DNA from: Clostridia bacterium
GTDB taxonomy: Bacteria; Bacillota; Clostridia; Oscillospirales; Acutalibacteraceae
Direction: 5' to 3'
NCBI GenBank assembly: GCA_017538005.1
Contig: JAFYJR010000084.1
Span: forward strand, 1-6,574
DNA length: 6,574 nucleotides
Position 1 is the stretch's first letter, and every line of letters begins with the position of its first letter. The notes beneath the pieces are model-generated. The model was not told where the DNA came from and did not search any database. It saw only the letters and a program-made list of their open reading frames with translations. Positions 1 through 5,696 of the stretch are shown here, piece after piece. A program made the position numbers and the translations under genes.

Positions 1-6
1 ATCTGC

Positions 7-1407
7 TTATTTGAGTTTGAAGAACTCGAGGAAGGCGCGGTAGGCCATATATACATCAGTCTTTGCTACGAGCTCAAAAGGAGCATGCATTGAGAGGACG
101 GGGACACCGAGGTCAACAACATCTATGTCAAGGCCCGCGACATAGAGAGCGACTGTTCCGCCTCCGCCTGCATCAACTTTACCAAGTTCGCCTATCTGCC
201 ATACTACTTTGGCCTTGTCGAGGAATCCGCGAACTTTGCCCATAAACTCGGCGGAGGCGTCAGATGAACCGCCCTTGCCGCGTGTACCGGTGTATTTGGT
301 GATTACGACGCCCTTGTTGAGGAAAGAAGCGTTCTGCTTATCCATAACATCTGCGAATGTCGGGTCGAAACCTGCATTTACATCTGCGGAGAGACATTCG
401 GACTTTGACATTACATCGCGTCCGTTTGCGCCGAAGGTCTCGGCGAGGTCACAGATGAAGTAAGGAAGGTAGTTGGAGTCAAGGCCTGTATTGCCGACTG
501 AACCTATTTCTTCCTTGTCTGTAAGAACTGTTACAACGGTGTATGCGGGATCTTTTACATCGAATACAGCTTCCGCCGCAGGATATGCGCAGACTCTGTC
601 GTCGTGGCCATACGCACCGATCATGCTGCGGTCAAGGCCTATGTCACATGCTTTGAAAGCAGGTACTATCTCAAGTTCGGCTGAGAGGAAATCCTTCTCA
701 ACGATGCCATACTTCTTGTTAAGAATGTCGAGTATATTGAGCTTTACAAGGTTTGATGCCTTGTCGTCCTTAAACGGACGGCTGCCTATGATGAGGTTGA
801 GTTCCTCGCCCTTGATGCCTTCGGCAAGAGGTCTCTTCTCCTGCTCACGGCCGAGATGGGGAAGAAGGTCTGAGATGACAAACTTGGGATCGCTGTCATC
901 CTCGCCTATGCTGATTTCAACCTTTGAGCCATCTGCTTTCATTACAACGCCGTGAAGCGCAAGCGGAATTGCTACCCACTGGTACTTCTTTATGCCGCCG
1001 TAGTAATGAGTCTTGAGGAGAGCTATCTCGTCTGACTCATAGAGGGGATTGGGCTTGAGGTCAAGACGCGGTGAGTCGATATGGGCAATCGCAAGTTTAA
1101 CGCCTTCGGTTATGGGCTTTTTGCCTATGACCGCAAGCATTATTGCCTTGCCGCGATTGAGCCTGTAAATCTTATCACCGGCTTTGTACTTCTTTGTCTT
1201 GTCAAACTCGACAAAGCCCTTGGCCTCGGCTTTTTCTTTCATGAACTGCGCTATCTCGCGCTCTGTCTTTGCCGTGTTAAGAAAGTCAATGTAACCGTCG
1301 CAGAACTTGTCTGCCTTTTTAAGTTCGGCATCGGAAATGACTTTCACCGCGTTTTCGGGCTCGTATACGAGCTCCTTCATACGCTTTTCGCCTTTTGTTT
1401 CTGCCAT
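7..1407 (-). CDS. apeA: M18 family aminopeptidase (aminopeptidase 1 type)
   Basis: A 466-residue cytosolic metallo-aminopeptidase that removes N-terminal residues from peptides. The M18 (aspartyl aminopeptidase/aminopeptidase I) metal-site motifs appear in order: AHIDSPRLD around H109, YGHDDR at 267-271, TDKEEIGS with the EE pair at 299-300, SADVNAGFDP around D342, and SMHAPFE with H441. These match the usual ligands and catalytic acid of a two-metal centre. HYYGGIKKYQW (134-144) points to the 'aminopeptidase 1' (apeA) subgroup rather than apeB; the symbol is assigned on that basis only. The length is normal and no metal ligand is missing. The ATG is supported by AAAGGAAG six bases upstream (1414-1421), which overlaps the coaE stop. 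A second in-frame ATG lies at codon 10, but it lacks as good a site. It is the last gene seen in the prfA run, 13 nt after coaE. Only six bases follow the stop, so its terminator is not visible. Peptide specificity cannot be read from the sequence. Confidence 0.95.
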   Translation of the reverse strand: MAETKGEKRMKELVYEPENAVKVISDAELKKADKFCDGYIDFLNTAKTEREIAQFMKEKAEAKGFVEFDKTKKYKAGDKIYRLNRGKAIMLAVIGKKPITEGVKLAIAHIDSPRLDLKPNPLYESDEIALLKTHYYGGIKKYQWVAIPLALHGVVMKADGSKVEISIGEDDSDPKFVISDLLPHLGREQEKRPLAEGIKGEELNLIIGSRPFKDDKASNLVKLNILDILNKKYGIVEKDFLSAELEIVPAFKACDIGLDRSMIGAYGHDDRVCAYPAAEAVFDVKDPAYTVVTVLTDKEEIGSVGNTGLDSNYLPYFICDLAETFGANGRDVMSKSECLSADVNAGFDPTFADVMDKQNASFLNKGVVITKYTGTRGKGGSSDASAEFMGKVRGFLDKAKVVWQIGELGKVDAGGGGTVALYVAGLDIDVVDLGVPVLSMHAPFELVAKTDVYMAYRAFLEFFKLK

Positions 1408-1420
1408 TTTTATCTTCCTT

Positions 1421-2053
1421 TCAAAAGTCGAGAGTTCCCTCTCCGCTTATTTTGACTTCTATCATTCGGGCGACGTAAAGAATCTTTTCTTTAAGCGCTT
1501 CTTCGTCTCCCGTGTTTTCTATGACATAGTCGGAATTCTGACGGAAAAAGTCGTCGGGCAGCTGAGCCCTCATTCTCCTTCGTGCCAGTTCCTCGGTCAG
1601 TTCATCGCGCTCCATAATTCTCTTAAGACGAACCTCTTCAGGCGCGACGACCGAAATAATCAGGTTGCAGCTTTTGTCCATGCCGGACTCGAAAAGCTGG
1701 GGTGCATCAATTATCACGGCTTCATAGCCGTCCCAGAATGCGCCGTGAATCTTTTTGTTCATAAGACGGATTATTTCAGGATGTGTAATGGAGTTTAATG
1801 TGTTTCGCTCAAAGTCTCCTTTGAAAGCGCGCTCCGCGAGAAGTTTCCTGTTTAAAGAACCGTCCTCGTTAATTATGTCATTTCCGAAGGCCTCAGCAAG
1901 TTTCGGAAGAAGCGGTGAGTTTTTCTCAGTCGCTATGCGCGCTATCCGGTCAGCGTCTATTACGGCATAGCCGTATTTTTTAAGACCTTCGGCAACGGTG
2001 CTTTTACCAGCGCCGGTAGTGCCTGTAAGGCCTACCTTTATCGCCTTCCTCAC
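1421..2053 (-). CDS. coaE: Dephospho-CoA kinase
   Basis: A 210-residue P-loop kinase that phosphorylates the 3'-hydroxyl of the ribose of dephospho-CoA with ATP, the final step of coenzyme A synthesis in the cytosol. Visible motifs are the Walker A loop GTTGAGKST (11-19), the family's DAD motif in VIDADR (33-35), HPEI (91-94) in the CoA-binding lid region, and DAPQLFESG (116-124), equivalent to the usual D-x-PLLFE segment. An arginine-rich stretch (ARRRMRAQ, 157-164) follows, and SDYVIENTG (174-182) near the C-terminus is typical. The length is normal. The Walker loop differs from the common GGIGSGKS but still fits GxxxxGK[ST]. The start is GTG, with GGAGGTG (2059-2065) five bases upstream; that site sits in the last codons of tsaC, only 2 nt away. 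This suggests translation coupled to tsaC. The stop is TGA. Confidence 0.96.
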   Translation of the reverse strand: MRKAIKVGLTGTTGAGKSTVAEGLKKYGYAVIDADRIARIATEKNSPLLPKLAEAFGNDIINEDGSLNRKLLAERAFKGDFERNTLNSITHPEIIRLMNKKIHGAFWDGYEAVIIDAPQLFESGMDKSCNLIISVVAPEEVRLKRIMERDELTEELARRRMRAQLPDDFFRQNSDYVIENTGDEEALKEKILYVARMIEVKISGEGTLDF

Positions 2054-2055
2054 GG

Positions 2056-3069
2056 CTACACCTCCAATACTTTGAATTCCGCAGCGCGGAGAAGACGGTT
2101 CATTACCGCAAGGCCGACACCCTCGTCACCGGGGCAGCGGACATAGAGCGTGCGGACGCCTTCGTCGTCACATGCGCGAAGCGCGTCAAAGAGCTTCTGC
2201 GCATGAGCGAGGTCGTCATTCTCCTCACCGAAGTTTATTGTCTTACAGTCTATTTTATCCTCTTCCCCGTCAAATACAAGAGCCGCGACGTCCTCGCCCG
2301 CACGCCCGTTTACAAACTTCGCAAAGCTTTCGAGTGTGCCTTTGACGATTATGACCTCCGCTGACGGAGAGTAATGTTTATACTTCATACCGGGTGACGC
2401 CGCTTTTTCATTTTCCTTCATCTTTCCGAGTACGGCATCATCAATTATGAGTTCATCGCCCAGGACTTCTTCTATCTCCTCGGGTGTGATTCTGCCGGGT
2501 CTGAGAAGTCTCGGCTGTCTCGTGGCGAGAGTTATAACCGTGGACTCGACTCCAACCTCACAGGGGCCGCCGTCGACAACCGCGTCTATCTTTCCGTCCA
2601 TATCTTTCATGACATGGGCGGCGGTTGTCGGCGAGGGCTTGCCGGAGGCATTGGCCGAAGGTGCCGCGAGCGGCACGCCGGCGGCCCTGATTATCTTTCT
2701 TGCTGCCGGATGGGACGGCATTCTTATTGCAACCGTGTCAAGACCCGCGGTAACTTCATCAGGTACAATTTCGGATTTATCGAGGATAATCGTCAGCGGG
2801 CCGGGCCAGAAAGCGTCAGCGAGATCATATACCACAGGCGGTACATATGCCGCAAGAGTTTCTACATCGCCCAAGTCGGCAATATGGACAATGAGAGGAT
2901 TATCCTGAGGCCTGCCCTTTGCTTCAAATATCTTGGCAACCGAAATTCCGTCAAGCGCGTTGGCGGCAAGACCGTATACTGTCTCGGTGGGTATGGCAAC
3001 AAGGCCTCCCTTTCTCAGGATGGCCCCCGCTTCGTCAATCTGATTGCTTTTCAAAAGCAGTGTCTGCAT
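2056..3069 (-). CDS. tsaC: L-threonylcarbamoyladenylate synthase, long Sua5/YwlC form
   Basis: A 337-residue enzyme that makes threonylcarbamoyl-AMP from threonine, bicarbonate and ATP. TsaD, TsaB and TsaE (not in this window) transfer the group to A37 of ANN-reading tRNAs, giving t6A. The N-terminal YrdC/SUA5 domain (about 1-205) shows PTETVYGLA (27-35), KGRPQDNP (51-58, the KxR motif binding ATP/threonine), APSAN (136-140), GVESTVI (173-179) and RPG (190-192). The conserved linker SPGMKYKHYSP (225-235) leads into the C-terminal Sua5 domain (about 236-337), ending in VGLAVMNRLLRAA. This is the two-domain architecture of Bacillus YwlC and yeast Sua5, not the short E. coli TsaC; the symbol ywlC or sua5 could equally be used. 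Its ATG overlaps the prfA stop by one base (TAATG), with AAGGCGGAG just before. The stop is TAG. Confidence 0.96.
   Translation of the reverse strand: MQTLLLKSNQIDEAGAILRKGGLVAIPTETVYGLAANALDGISVAKIFEAKGRPQDNPLIVHIADLGDVETLAAYVPPVVYDLADAFWPGPLTIILDKSEIVPDEVTAGLDTVAIRMPSHPAARKIIRAAGVPLAAPSANASGKPSPTTAAHVMKDMDGKIDAVVDGGPCEVGVESTVITLATRQPRLLRPGRITPEEIEEVLGDELIIDDAVLGKMKENEKAASPGMKYKHYSPSAEVIIVKGTLESFAKFVNGRAGEDVAALVFDGEEDKIDCKTINFGEENDDLAHAQKLFDALRACDDEGVRTLYVRCPGDEGVGLAVMNRLLRAAEFKVLEV
2059..2065 (-). promoter_or_regulatory. Ribosome binding site deciding the coaE GTG start
   Basis: GGAGGTG on the minus strand, five bases before the GTG start of coaE, is a near-ideal Shine-Dalgarno sequence. 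It is embedded in the last two sense codons of tsaC (Glu-Val, then the TAG stop). It makes the GTG the credible start although it is not ATG. It also suggests that ribosomes finishing tsaC re-initiate on coaE. Confidence 0.8.
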
Positions 3070-4136
3070 TACTCCGCCTTCAGTTTCTCGGCAGTATCTG
3101 CCGTTATAAGTGCGTCGATGAGCTCGTCGAGATCACCGTTCATTATCTGTTCTATCTTGTAGAGCGTAAGGTTGATTCTGTGATCAGTCACGCGTCCCTG
3201 CGGGAAATTATATGTGCGGATTCGCTCGGAACGGTCGCCGGAACCTACCATTGACTTTCTCGCATCAGCCCGCTCCGCGGCAGCCTTCTGAAGCTGTTCC
3301 TCGTAAAGTCTTGTTCTCAGAATGGTGAGCGCCTTGTCCTTATTCTGGAACTGTGAACGCTCATCCTGGCACTCGACTACGAGGCCTGTCGGAAGGTATG
3401 TCGCGCGAATGGCGGAAGATGTTTTGTTTACCTTCTGTCCGCCCGCTCCGCTTGAGCGGAAGACATCTATCTTGACATCCGCCATGTCGAGCTCAAAGTC
3501 GACAGCCTCAGCCTCGGGCAGTACGGCGACGGTCGCGGCAGAGGTCTGAATTCTGCCCTGCGACTCCGTCTCGGGCACGCGCTGCACGCGGTGCGTGCCG
3601 CTCTCGAACTTATACCTCGAGTAAGCGCCGTCGCCCTTGACCTCAAAACTTACTTCCTTGTATCCGCCGAGTTCGGTTGAGTTTTCACTCATGATTTCCG
3701 TCTTGAAACCGTGAGCCTCGGCGTACATTGTGTACATACGATAAAGTTCACCGGCAAACAATGCGGCTTCCTCTCCGCCCGTACCTGCGCGGATTTCTAT
3801 GATTACGTTCTTGTCGTCATTCGGGTCACGTGGAAGGAGAAGAACCTTAAGTTCCTCGGTAAGTCTCTCCATATCCTCTTTTCCGGTCCTGTAATCCTCC
3901 TGGGCAAGCTCGGAGAGTTCCGGATCAAGTCCGCCCGCGTCTATAAGTTCCTTGGCTTCGGTAAAAGTTTTCTCCGCCTGCTTATACTCACGGAACTTAT
4001 CGACAACCGGAGTTATCTGTTTTAGTTCCTTCATAAGGGCGGTATATTTTTCCATATCGGAAACTATGTCGGGCTGTGAAATTTGGTCCTGAATGGACAG
4101 GAAACGCTGTTCAACCTGTTCGAGTTTGTCTAACAT
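3069..4136 (-). CDS. prfA: Peptide chain release factor 1
   Basis: A 355-residue class I release factor that recognises UAA and UAG in the ribosomal A site and triggers peptidyl-tRNA hydrolysis. The N-terminal part (about 1-100) is the helical domain 1. The stop-codon reading motif is PET in RVPETESQGR (188-190), in the position of the RF1 PxT motif. RF2 would have SPF there, so this is RF1. The catalytic loop GAGGQ (GGQ at 232-234) is intact; its glutamine is the usual PrmC methylation target. Length and motif spacing match E. coli RF1 closely. AGGAG (4142-4146) lies five bases before the ATG. It is the first gene of a four-gene minus-strand run. Stop usage in the run is mixed (prfA TAA, tsaC TAG, coaE TGA), so there is no hint of stop-codon reassignment. 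The methyltransferase gene prmC, often next to prfA, does not follow it here. Confidence 0.98.
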   Translation of the reverse strand: MLDKLEQVEQRFLSIQDQISQPDIVSDMEKYTALMKELKQITPVVDKFREYKQAEKTFTEAKELIDAGGLDPELSELAQEDYRTGKEDMERLTEELKVLLLPRDPNDDKNVIIEIRAGTGGEEAALFAGELYRMYTMYAEAHGFKTEIMSENSTELGGYKEVSFEVKGDGAYSRYKFESGTHRVQRVPETESQGRIQTSAATVAVLPEAEAVDFELDMADVKIDVFRSSGAGGQKVNKTSSAIRATYLPTGLVVECQDERSQFQNKDKALTILRTRLYEEQLQKAAAERADARKSMVGSGDRSERIRTYNFPQGRVTDHRINLTLYKIEQIMNGDLDELIDALITADTAEKLKAE

Positions 4137-4164
4137 ACTTACTCCTAAATGAATTGTGGATAAA

Positions 4165-4193
4165 AGTATATCACTTTTTCTTGTCTTATAAAA
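4165..4193 (-). promoter_or_regulatory. Predicted promoter of the prfA-tsaC-coaE-apeA run
   Basis: On the minus strand, an extended -10, TGA followed by TATACT (TATACT at 4165-4170), matches the nadE -10 in mirror image. At 17 bp spacing the -35 position (4188-4193) reads TTTTAT, a poor match, so the promoter would rely on the extended -10. Transcription would start near 4158, leaving a leader of about 22 nt. No other promoter is evident between the genes of the run. Confidence 0.5.
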
Positions 4194-4209
4194 GGCATAT
4201 TGCTATACT
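4181..4209 (+). promoter_or_regulatory. Predicted sigma-A-type promoter of nadE
   Basis: A -35 box TTGTCT (4181-4186, 4 of 6 consensus) and a -10 box TATACT (4204-4209, 5 of 6) are separated by 17 bp. The -10 is preceded by TGC, the extended -10 pattern. Transcription would start near 4216. Called by eye and not tested. Confidence 0.65.
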
Positions 4210-4215
4210 TTTATC

Positions 4216-4223
4216 GGAAGGAG
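4216..4223 (+). promoter_or_regulatory. Ribosome binding site of nadE
   Basis: GGAAGGAG lies eight bases before the ATG at 4232. It fixes the nadE start against the longer open frame reaching back to 4076. The predicted transcription start (about 4216) falls at its 5' edge, so the nadE leader would be very short, about 16 nt. Confidence 0.8.
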
Positions 4224-4231
4224 TGATCCTG

Positions 4232-4972
4232 ATGAACAAAGAATATGTTTTCGATGTTGCTGACGCAGTCGACAAATGTGTCGCCTGGCTGCAAGACTGG
4301 TTTGAGGAAAACGGACCCGGCTGCAACGCGATAGTAGGTGTCTCAGGCGGTAAAGACTCCTCAGTCACCGCGGCGCTTTGCGTAAAAGCGCTCGGCAAAG
4401 ACAGAGTCATAGGTGTCCTGATGCCCCAGGGCGAGCAGCCGGATATAGATTATTCAAGAGACCTGGTTGAATTTCTGGGCATAAAGAATTATACGGTCAA
4501 TGTAGGCGCCGCAATCTCCGATTTGCTCGAAGAGGCCGGAAAGAGTTTTGAAATTTCAACACCTTCAAGAGTGAACTTGCCTCCGCGTATCCGTATGTCC
4601 ACGCTTTACCTTGTCGGCCAGTCACACAACGGCAGAGTCATTAACACCTGCAACCTCTCAGAGGACTGGGTTGGTTACTCCACAAGATACGGTGACAGCG
4701 CAGGTGACTGCGCTCCTCTCGCAAACTTCACCGTTGAAGAAGTAAAGGAGATCGGCAGATACCTGGGACTTCCCGAAAAATTCATCGTAAAGCCGCCGTC
4801 AGACGGACTCTGCGGAAAAACCGACGAGGACAACCTGGGCTTCACCTACAAGGAACTCGACGACTACATCCGACGCGGCATAGAAGGTCCTCACAAGGAG
4901 AGAATAGATCATCTCCATAAGATTAATGCCTTTAAGCTGAAATACATGCCGACATTCAATTATTTTGAATAA
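4232..4972 (+). CDS. nadE: NAD synthetase, ammonia-dependent short form
   Basis: A 246-residue enzyme of the adenine-nucleotide alpha-hydrolase (PP-loop) fold. It adenylates nicotinic acid adenine dinucleotide with ATP and amidates it to NAD+, the last step of NAD synthesis. The PP-loop is SGGKDSS (38-44) in NAIVGVSGGKDSSV. Other conserved segments are NTCNLSEDWVGYSTRYGD (138-155, with ATP and deamido-NAD contacts), PLANFTVEEV (162-171) and KPPSDGLCGKTDEDNLGF (187-204). There is no N-terminal nitrilase (glutaminase) domain, so ammonia is the inferred nitrogen donor. The ATG is chosen because GGAAGGAG (4216-4223) lies eight bases upstream. The frame stays open back to 4076, but that extension runs into prfA on the other strand and past the promoter. 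The gene is monocistronic: a terminator follows directly and a divergent promoter precedes it. Confidence 0.96.
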   Translation: MNKEYVFDVADAVDKCVAWLQDWFEENGPGCNAIVGVSGGKDSSVTAALCVKALGKDRVIGVLMPQGEQPDIDYSRDLVEFLGIKNYTVNVGAAISDLLEEAGKSFEISTPSRVNLPPRIRMSTLYLVGQSHNGRVINTCNLSEDWVGYSTRYGDSAGDCAPLANFTVEEVKEIGRYLGLPEKFIVKPPSDGLCGKTDEDNLGFTYKELDDYIRRGIEGPHKERIDHLHKINAFKLKYMPTFNYFE

Positions 4973-4974
4973 AC

Positions 4975-5002
4975 AAAATCCCGCCGGACGGCGGGATTTT
5001 TT
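4975..5002. terminator. Bidirectional Rho-independent terminator between nadE and the cyclo-ligase gene
   Basis: A perfect 11-bp stem, AAAATCCCGCC (4975-4985) pairing with GGCGGGATTTT (4990-5000), encloses a GGAC loop. Reading plus, it ends in six T (4997-5002), which suits nadE. Reading minus, the distal arm ends in TTTTGTTT, which suits the cyclo-ligase gene. The GC-rich stem core and flanking A/T tracts are typical of a shared terminator between convergent genes. Confidence 0.93.
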
Positions 5003-5543
5003 ATACTGTTATAACCTCATCAACCTTTTCGTCATGCGGGTCAGCGGGAATTTCGGGGAAGATCTGGAAGGGGTAAGCCAACGCAACTTTCGTTATCTCC
5101 TTGTCCCGATTCCGCTCAAGGTAGCGGTCGTAGTAGCCGCCACCGTAGCCAATACGGTTTCTTTGCTCATCAAAGGCTACGCCGGGCATGAGCATAAGAA
5201 TCTTTTCGTCATCGGCCGGCGGCGTGTCGCCTTTCGGTTCGGGTATTCCCATCTCACTTTTTTCGCATTCGTCAATTGCTTTTATCTCATAAAACTCCAT
5301 CAGGCCGTCGTCAAGCACCTTGGGGACGGCCACTTTTTTACCGTCTTTTAAGGCCTGATTTATTATCTGCTCAGTCCGTATCTCCTGATTGTACGGAAGG
5401 TACGCGTAGAGGACCTCTGCTTCCTCGTAAAAGTCGCGGTTTAAGAACTCCTGCGACACCTTCGCAGAAAATGAGCGTATCTCCTCTTCGTTCAACAAGG
5501 ATTTTTTCTCTTTTACAAGGGTTCTTATCTCTTTTTTGTTCAT
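5001..5543 (-). CDS. 5-formyltetrahydrofolate cyclo-ligase (MTHFS)
   Basis: A 180-residue cytosolic enzyme (family names YqgN, YgfA, Fau) that uses ATP to convert 5-formyl-THF to 5,10-methenyl-THF. It returns the stable, inhibitory 5-formyl form to the active one-carbon pool. Evidence: a basic N-terminal KKEIRTLVKEKK segment (3-14), VAVPKV (71-76), MGIPEP (98-103), the signature MPGVAFDEQRNRIGYGGG (119-136) with the glycine-rich ATP/folate loop, then YYDRYL (137-142). The length is within the family range, though the C-terminus is short and ends at DEVITV. The start has a modest site, GGAAG (5553-5557), nine bases upstream. The TAA stop (5001-5003) abuts the terminator stem. The gene is convergent with nadE and divergent from fhs. 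Sitting next to fhs supports a role in formyl-folate balance; that link is inferred from context. Confidence 0.95.
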   Translation of the reverse strand: MNKKEIRTLVKEKKSLLNEEEIRSFSAKVSQEFLNRDFYEEAEVLYAYLPYNQEIRTEQIINQALKDGKKVAVPKVLDDGLMEFYEIKAIDECEKSEMGIPEPKGDTPPADDEKILMLMPGVAFDEQRNRIGYGGGYYDRYLERNRDKEITKVALAYPFQIFPEIPADPHDEKVDEVITV

Positions 5544-5572
5544 TCTACTGCACTTCCGGCTCGTCAGTGTTC

Positions 5573-5591
5573 GCGCTACACTTTGTAGCGC
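5573..5591 (-). promoter_or_regulatory. Strong 8-bp hairpin in the cyclo-ligase leader
   Basis: Arms GCGCTACA (5573-5580) and TGTAGCGC (5584-5591) are perfect complements around a 3-nt loop. In the minus-strand transcript this hairpin lies about 30 nt before the start codon. It is not followed by a U-run on that strand, so it is not an ordinary terminator. AGTGT (5566-5570) with ACACT (5578-5582) forms a weaker competing stem using part of the same sequence. Function unknown: it could be a translation or RNA-stability element, or a DNA operator. Confidence 0.55.
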
Positions 5592-5605
5592 TTCTCTTGA
5601 TTTTT

Positions 5606-5623
5606 AATACAAATTGGTGTATT
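5606..5623. repeat. Short dyad next to the fhs -35 box
   Basis: AATACA (5606-5611) and TGTATT (5618-5623) are inverted around six bases. The right arm ends at the first base of the fhs -35 box. It could be an operator half-site pair, or a weak hairpin in the cyclo-ligase leader. In AT-rich DNA such a short dyad may be chance. Confidence 0.3.
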
Positions 5624-5651
5624 TAACAAACTGTAATTTTTATTTTATAAT
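5623..5651 (+). promoter_or_regulatory. Predicted sigma-A-type promoter of fhs
   Basis: TTAACA (5623-5628, 5 of 6), a 17-bp spacer and a perfect TATAAT (5646-5651). Transcription would start near 5658, about 39 nt before the fhs ATG. It is the best promoter match in the window. The leader is too short for a known folate riboswitch. Confidence 0.7.
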
Positions 5652-5663
5652 TTTCGTGTTATC

Positions 5664-5692
5664 ATTATATCACATTTTGAAAGGCAGGTAAA
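5664..5692 (-). promoter_or_regulatory. Predicted promoter of the 5-formyl-THF cyclo-ligase gene
   Basis: On the minus strand, TTTACC (5687-5692, 4 of 6 to the -35 consensus), a 17-bp spacer and a perfect -10 TATAAT (5664-5669) preceded by TGA (extended -10). Transcription would start near 5657, giving a leader of about 114 nt. The -35 overlaps the fhs ribosome binding site. Called by eye. Confidence 0.6.
5680..5688 (+). promoter_or_regulatory. Ribosome binding site of fhs
   Basis: AAAGGCAGG precedes the ATG at 5697 by eight bases. It is an imperfect Shine-Dalgarno sequence, but the only one available, and the reading frame has no better start nearby. Confidence 0.65.
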
Positions 5693-5696
5693 AATT

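Larger units (their letters stand above)
4159..4215. repeat. 12-bp perfect inverted repeat spanning the two divergent promoters
   Basis: GATAAAAGTATA (4159-4170) and its exact reverse complement TATACTTTTATC (4204-4215) are separated by 33 bp. With one mismatch allowed the arms grow to 15 bp. Each arm contains a -10 box plus the first bases downstream of it. The centre of symmetry (4187) falls exactly between the two -35 positions. Confidence 0.8.

Noticed and set aside
473..955. 160-codon open frame antisense to the aminopeptidase gene
   Set aside because: Serine- and arginine-rich shadow frame without a recognisable motif. The opposite strand encodes a complete M18 enzyme with all metal ligands.
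2447..3162. Two overlapping open frames (153 and 182 codons) antisense to tsaC
   Set aside because: No recognisable domain or ribosome binding site. They mirror codon bias on the coding strand.
4159..4215. The inverted repeat as a known NAD-regulator operator (NrtR or NiaR type)
   Set aside because: The arms are 33 bp apart and coincide with -10 boxes. They do not resemble a compact palindromic operator of those families as I remember them.
4076..4231. Upstream extension of the nadE reading frame (52 extra codons)
   Set aside because: It overlaps the start of prfA and the promoter region, lacks family similarity, and the ATG at 4232 has a strong, well-spaced ribosome binding site.
5573..5605. 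The 5573-5591 hairpin followed by a T-run on the plus strand, read as a terminator
   Set aside because: No plus-strand gene lies upstream to terminate, because the cyclo-ligase gene runs the other way. The T-run starts about 10 nt after the stem.
5544..5696. A THF riboswitch controlling fhs or the cyclo-ligase gene
   Set aside because: The predicted fhs leader is only about 39 nt, and the minus-strand leader lacks the conserved pattern I know for this class. A covariance-model search would settle it.
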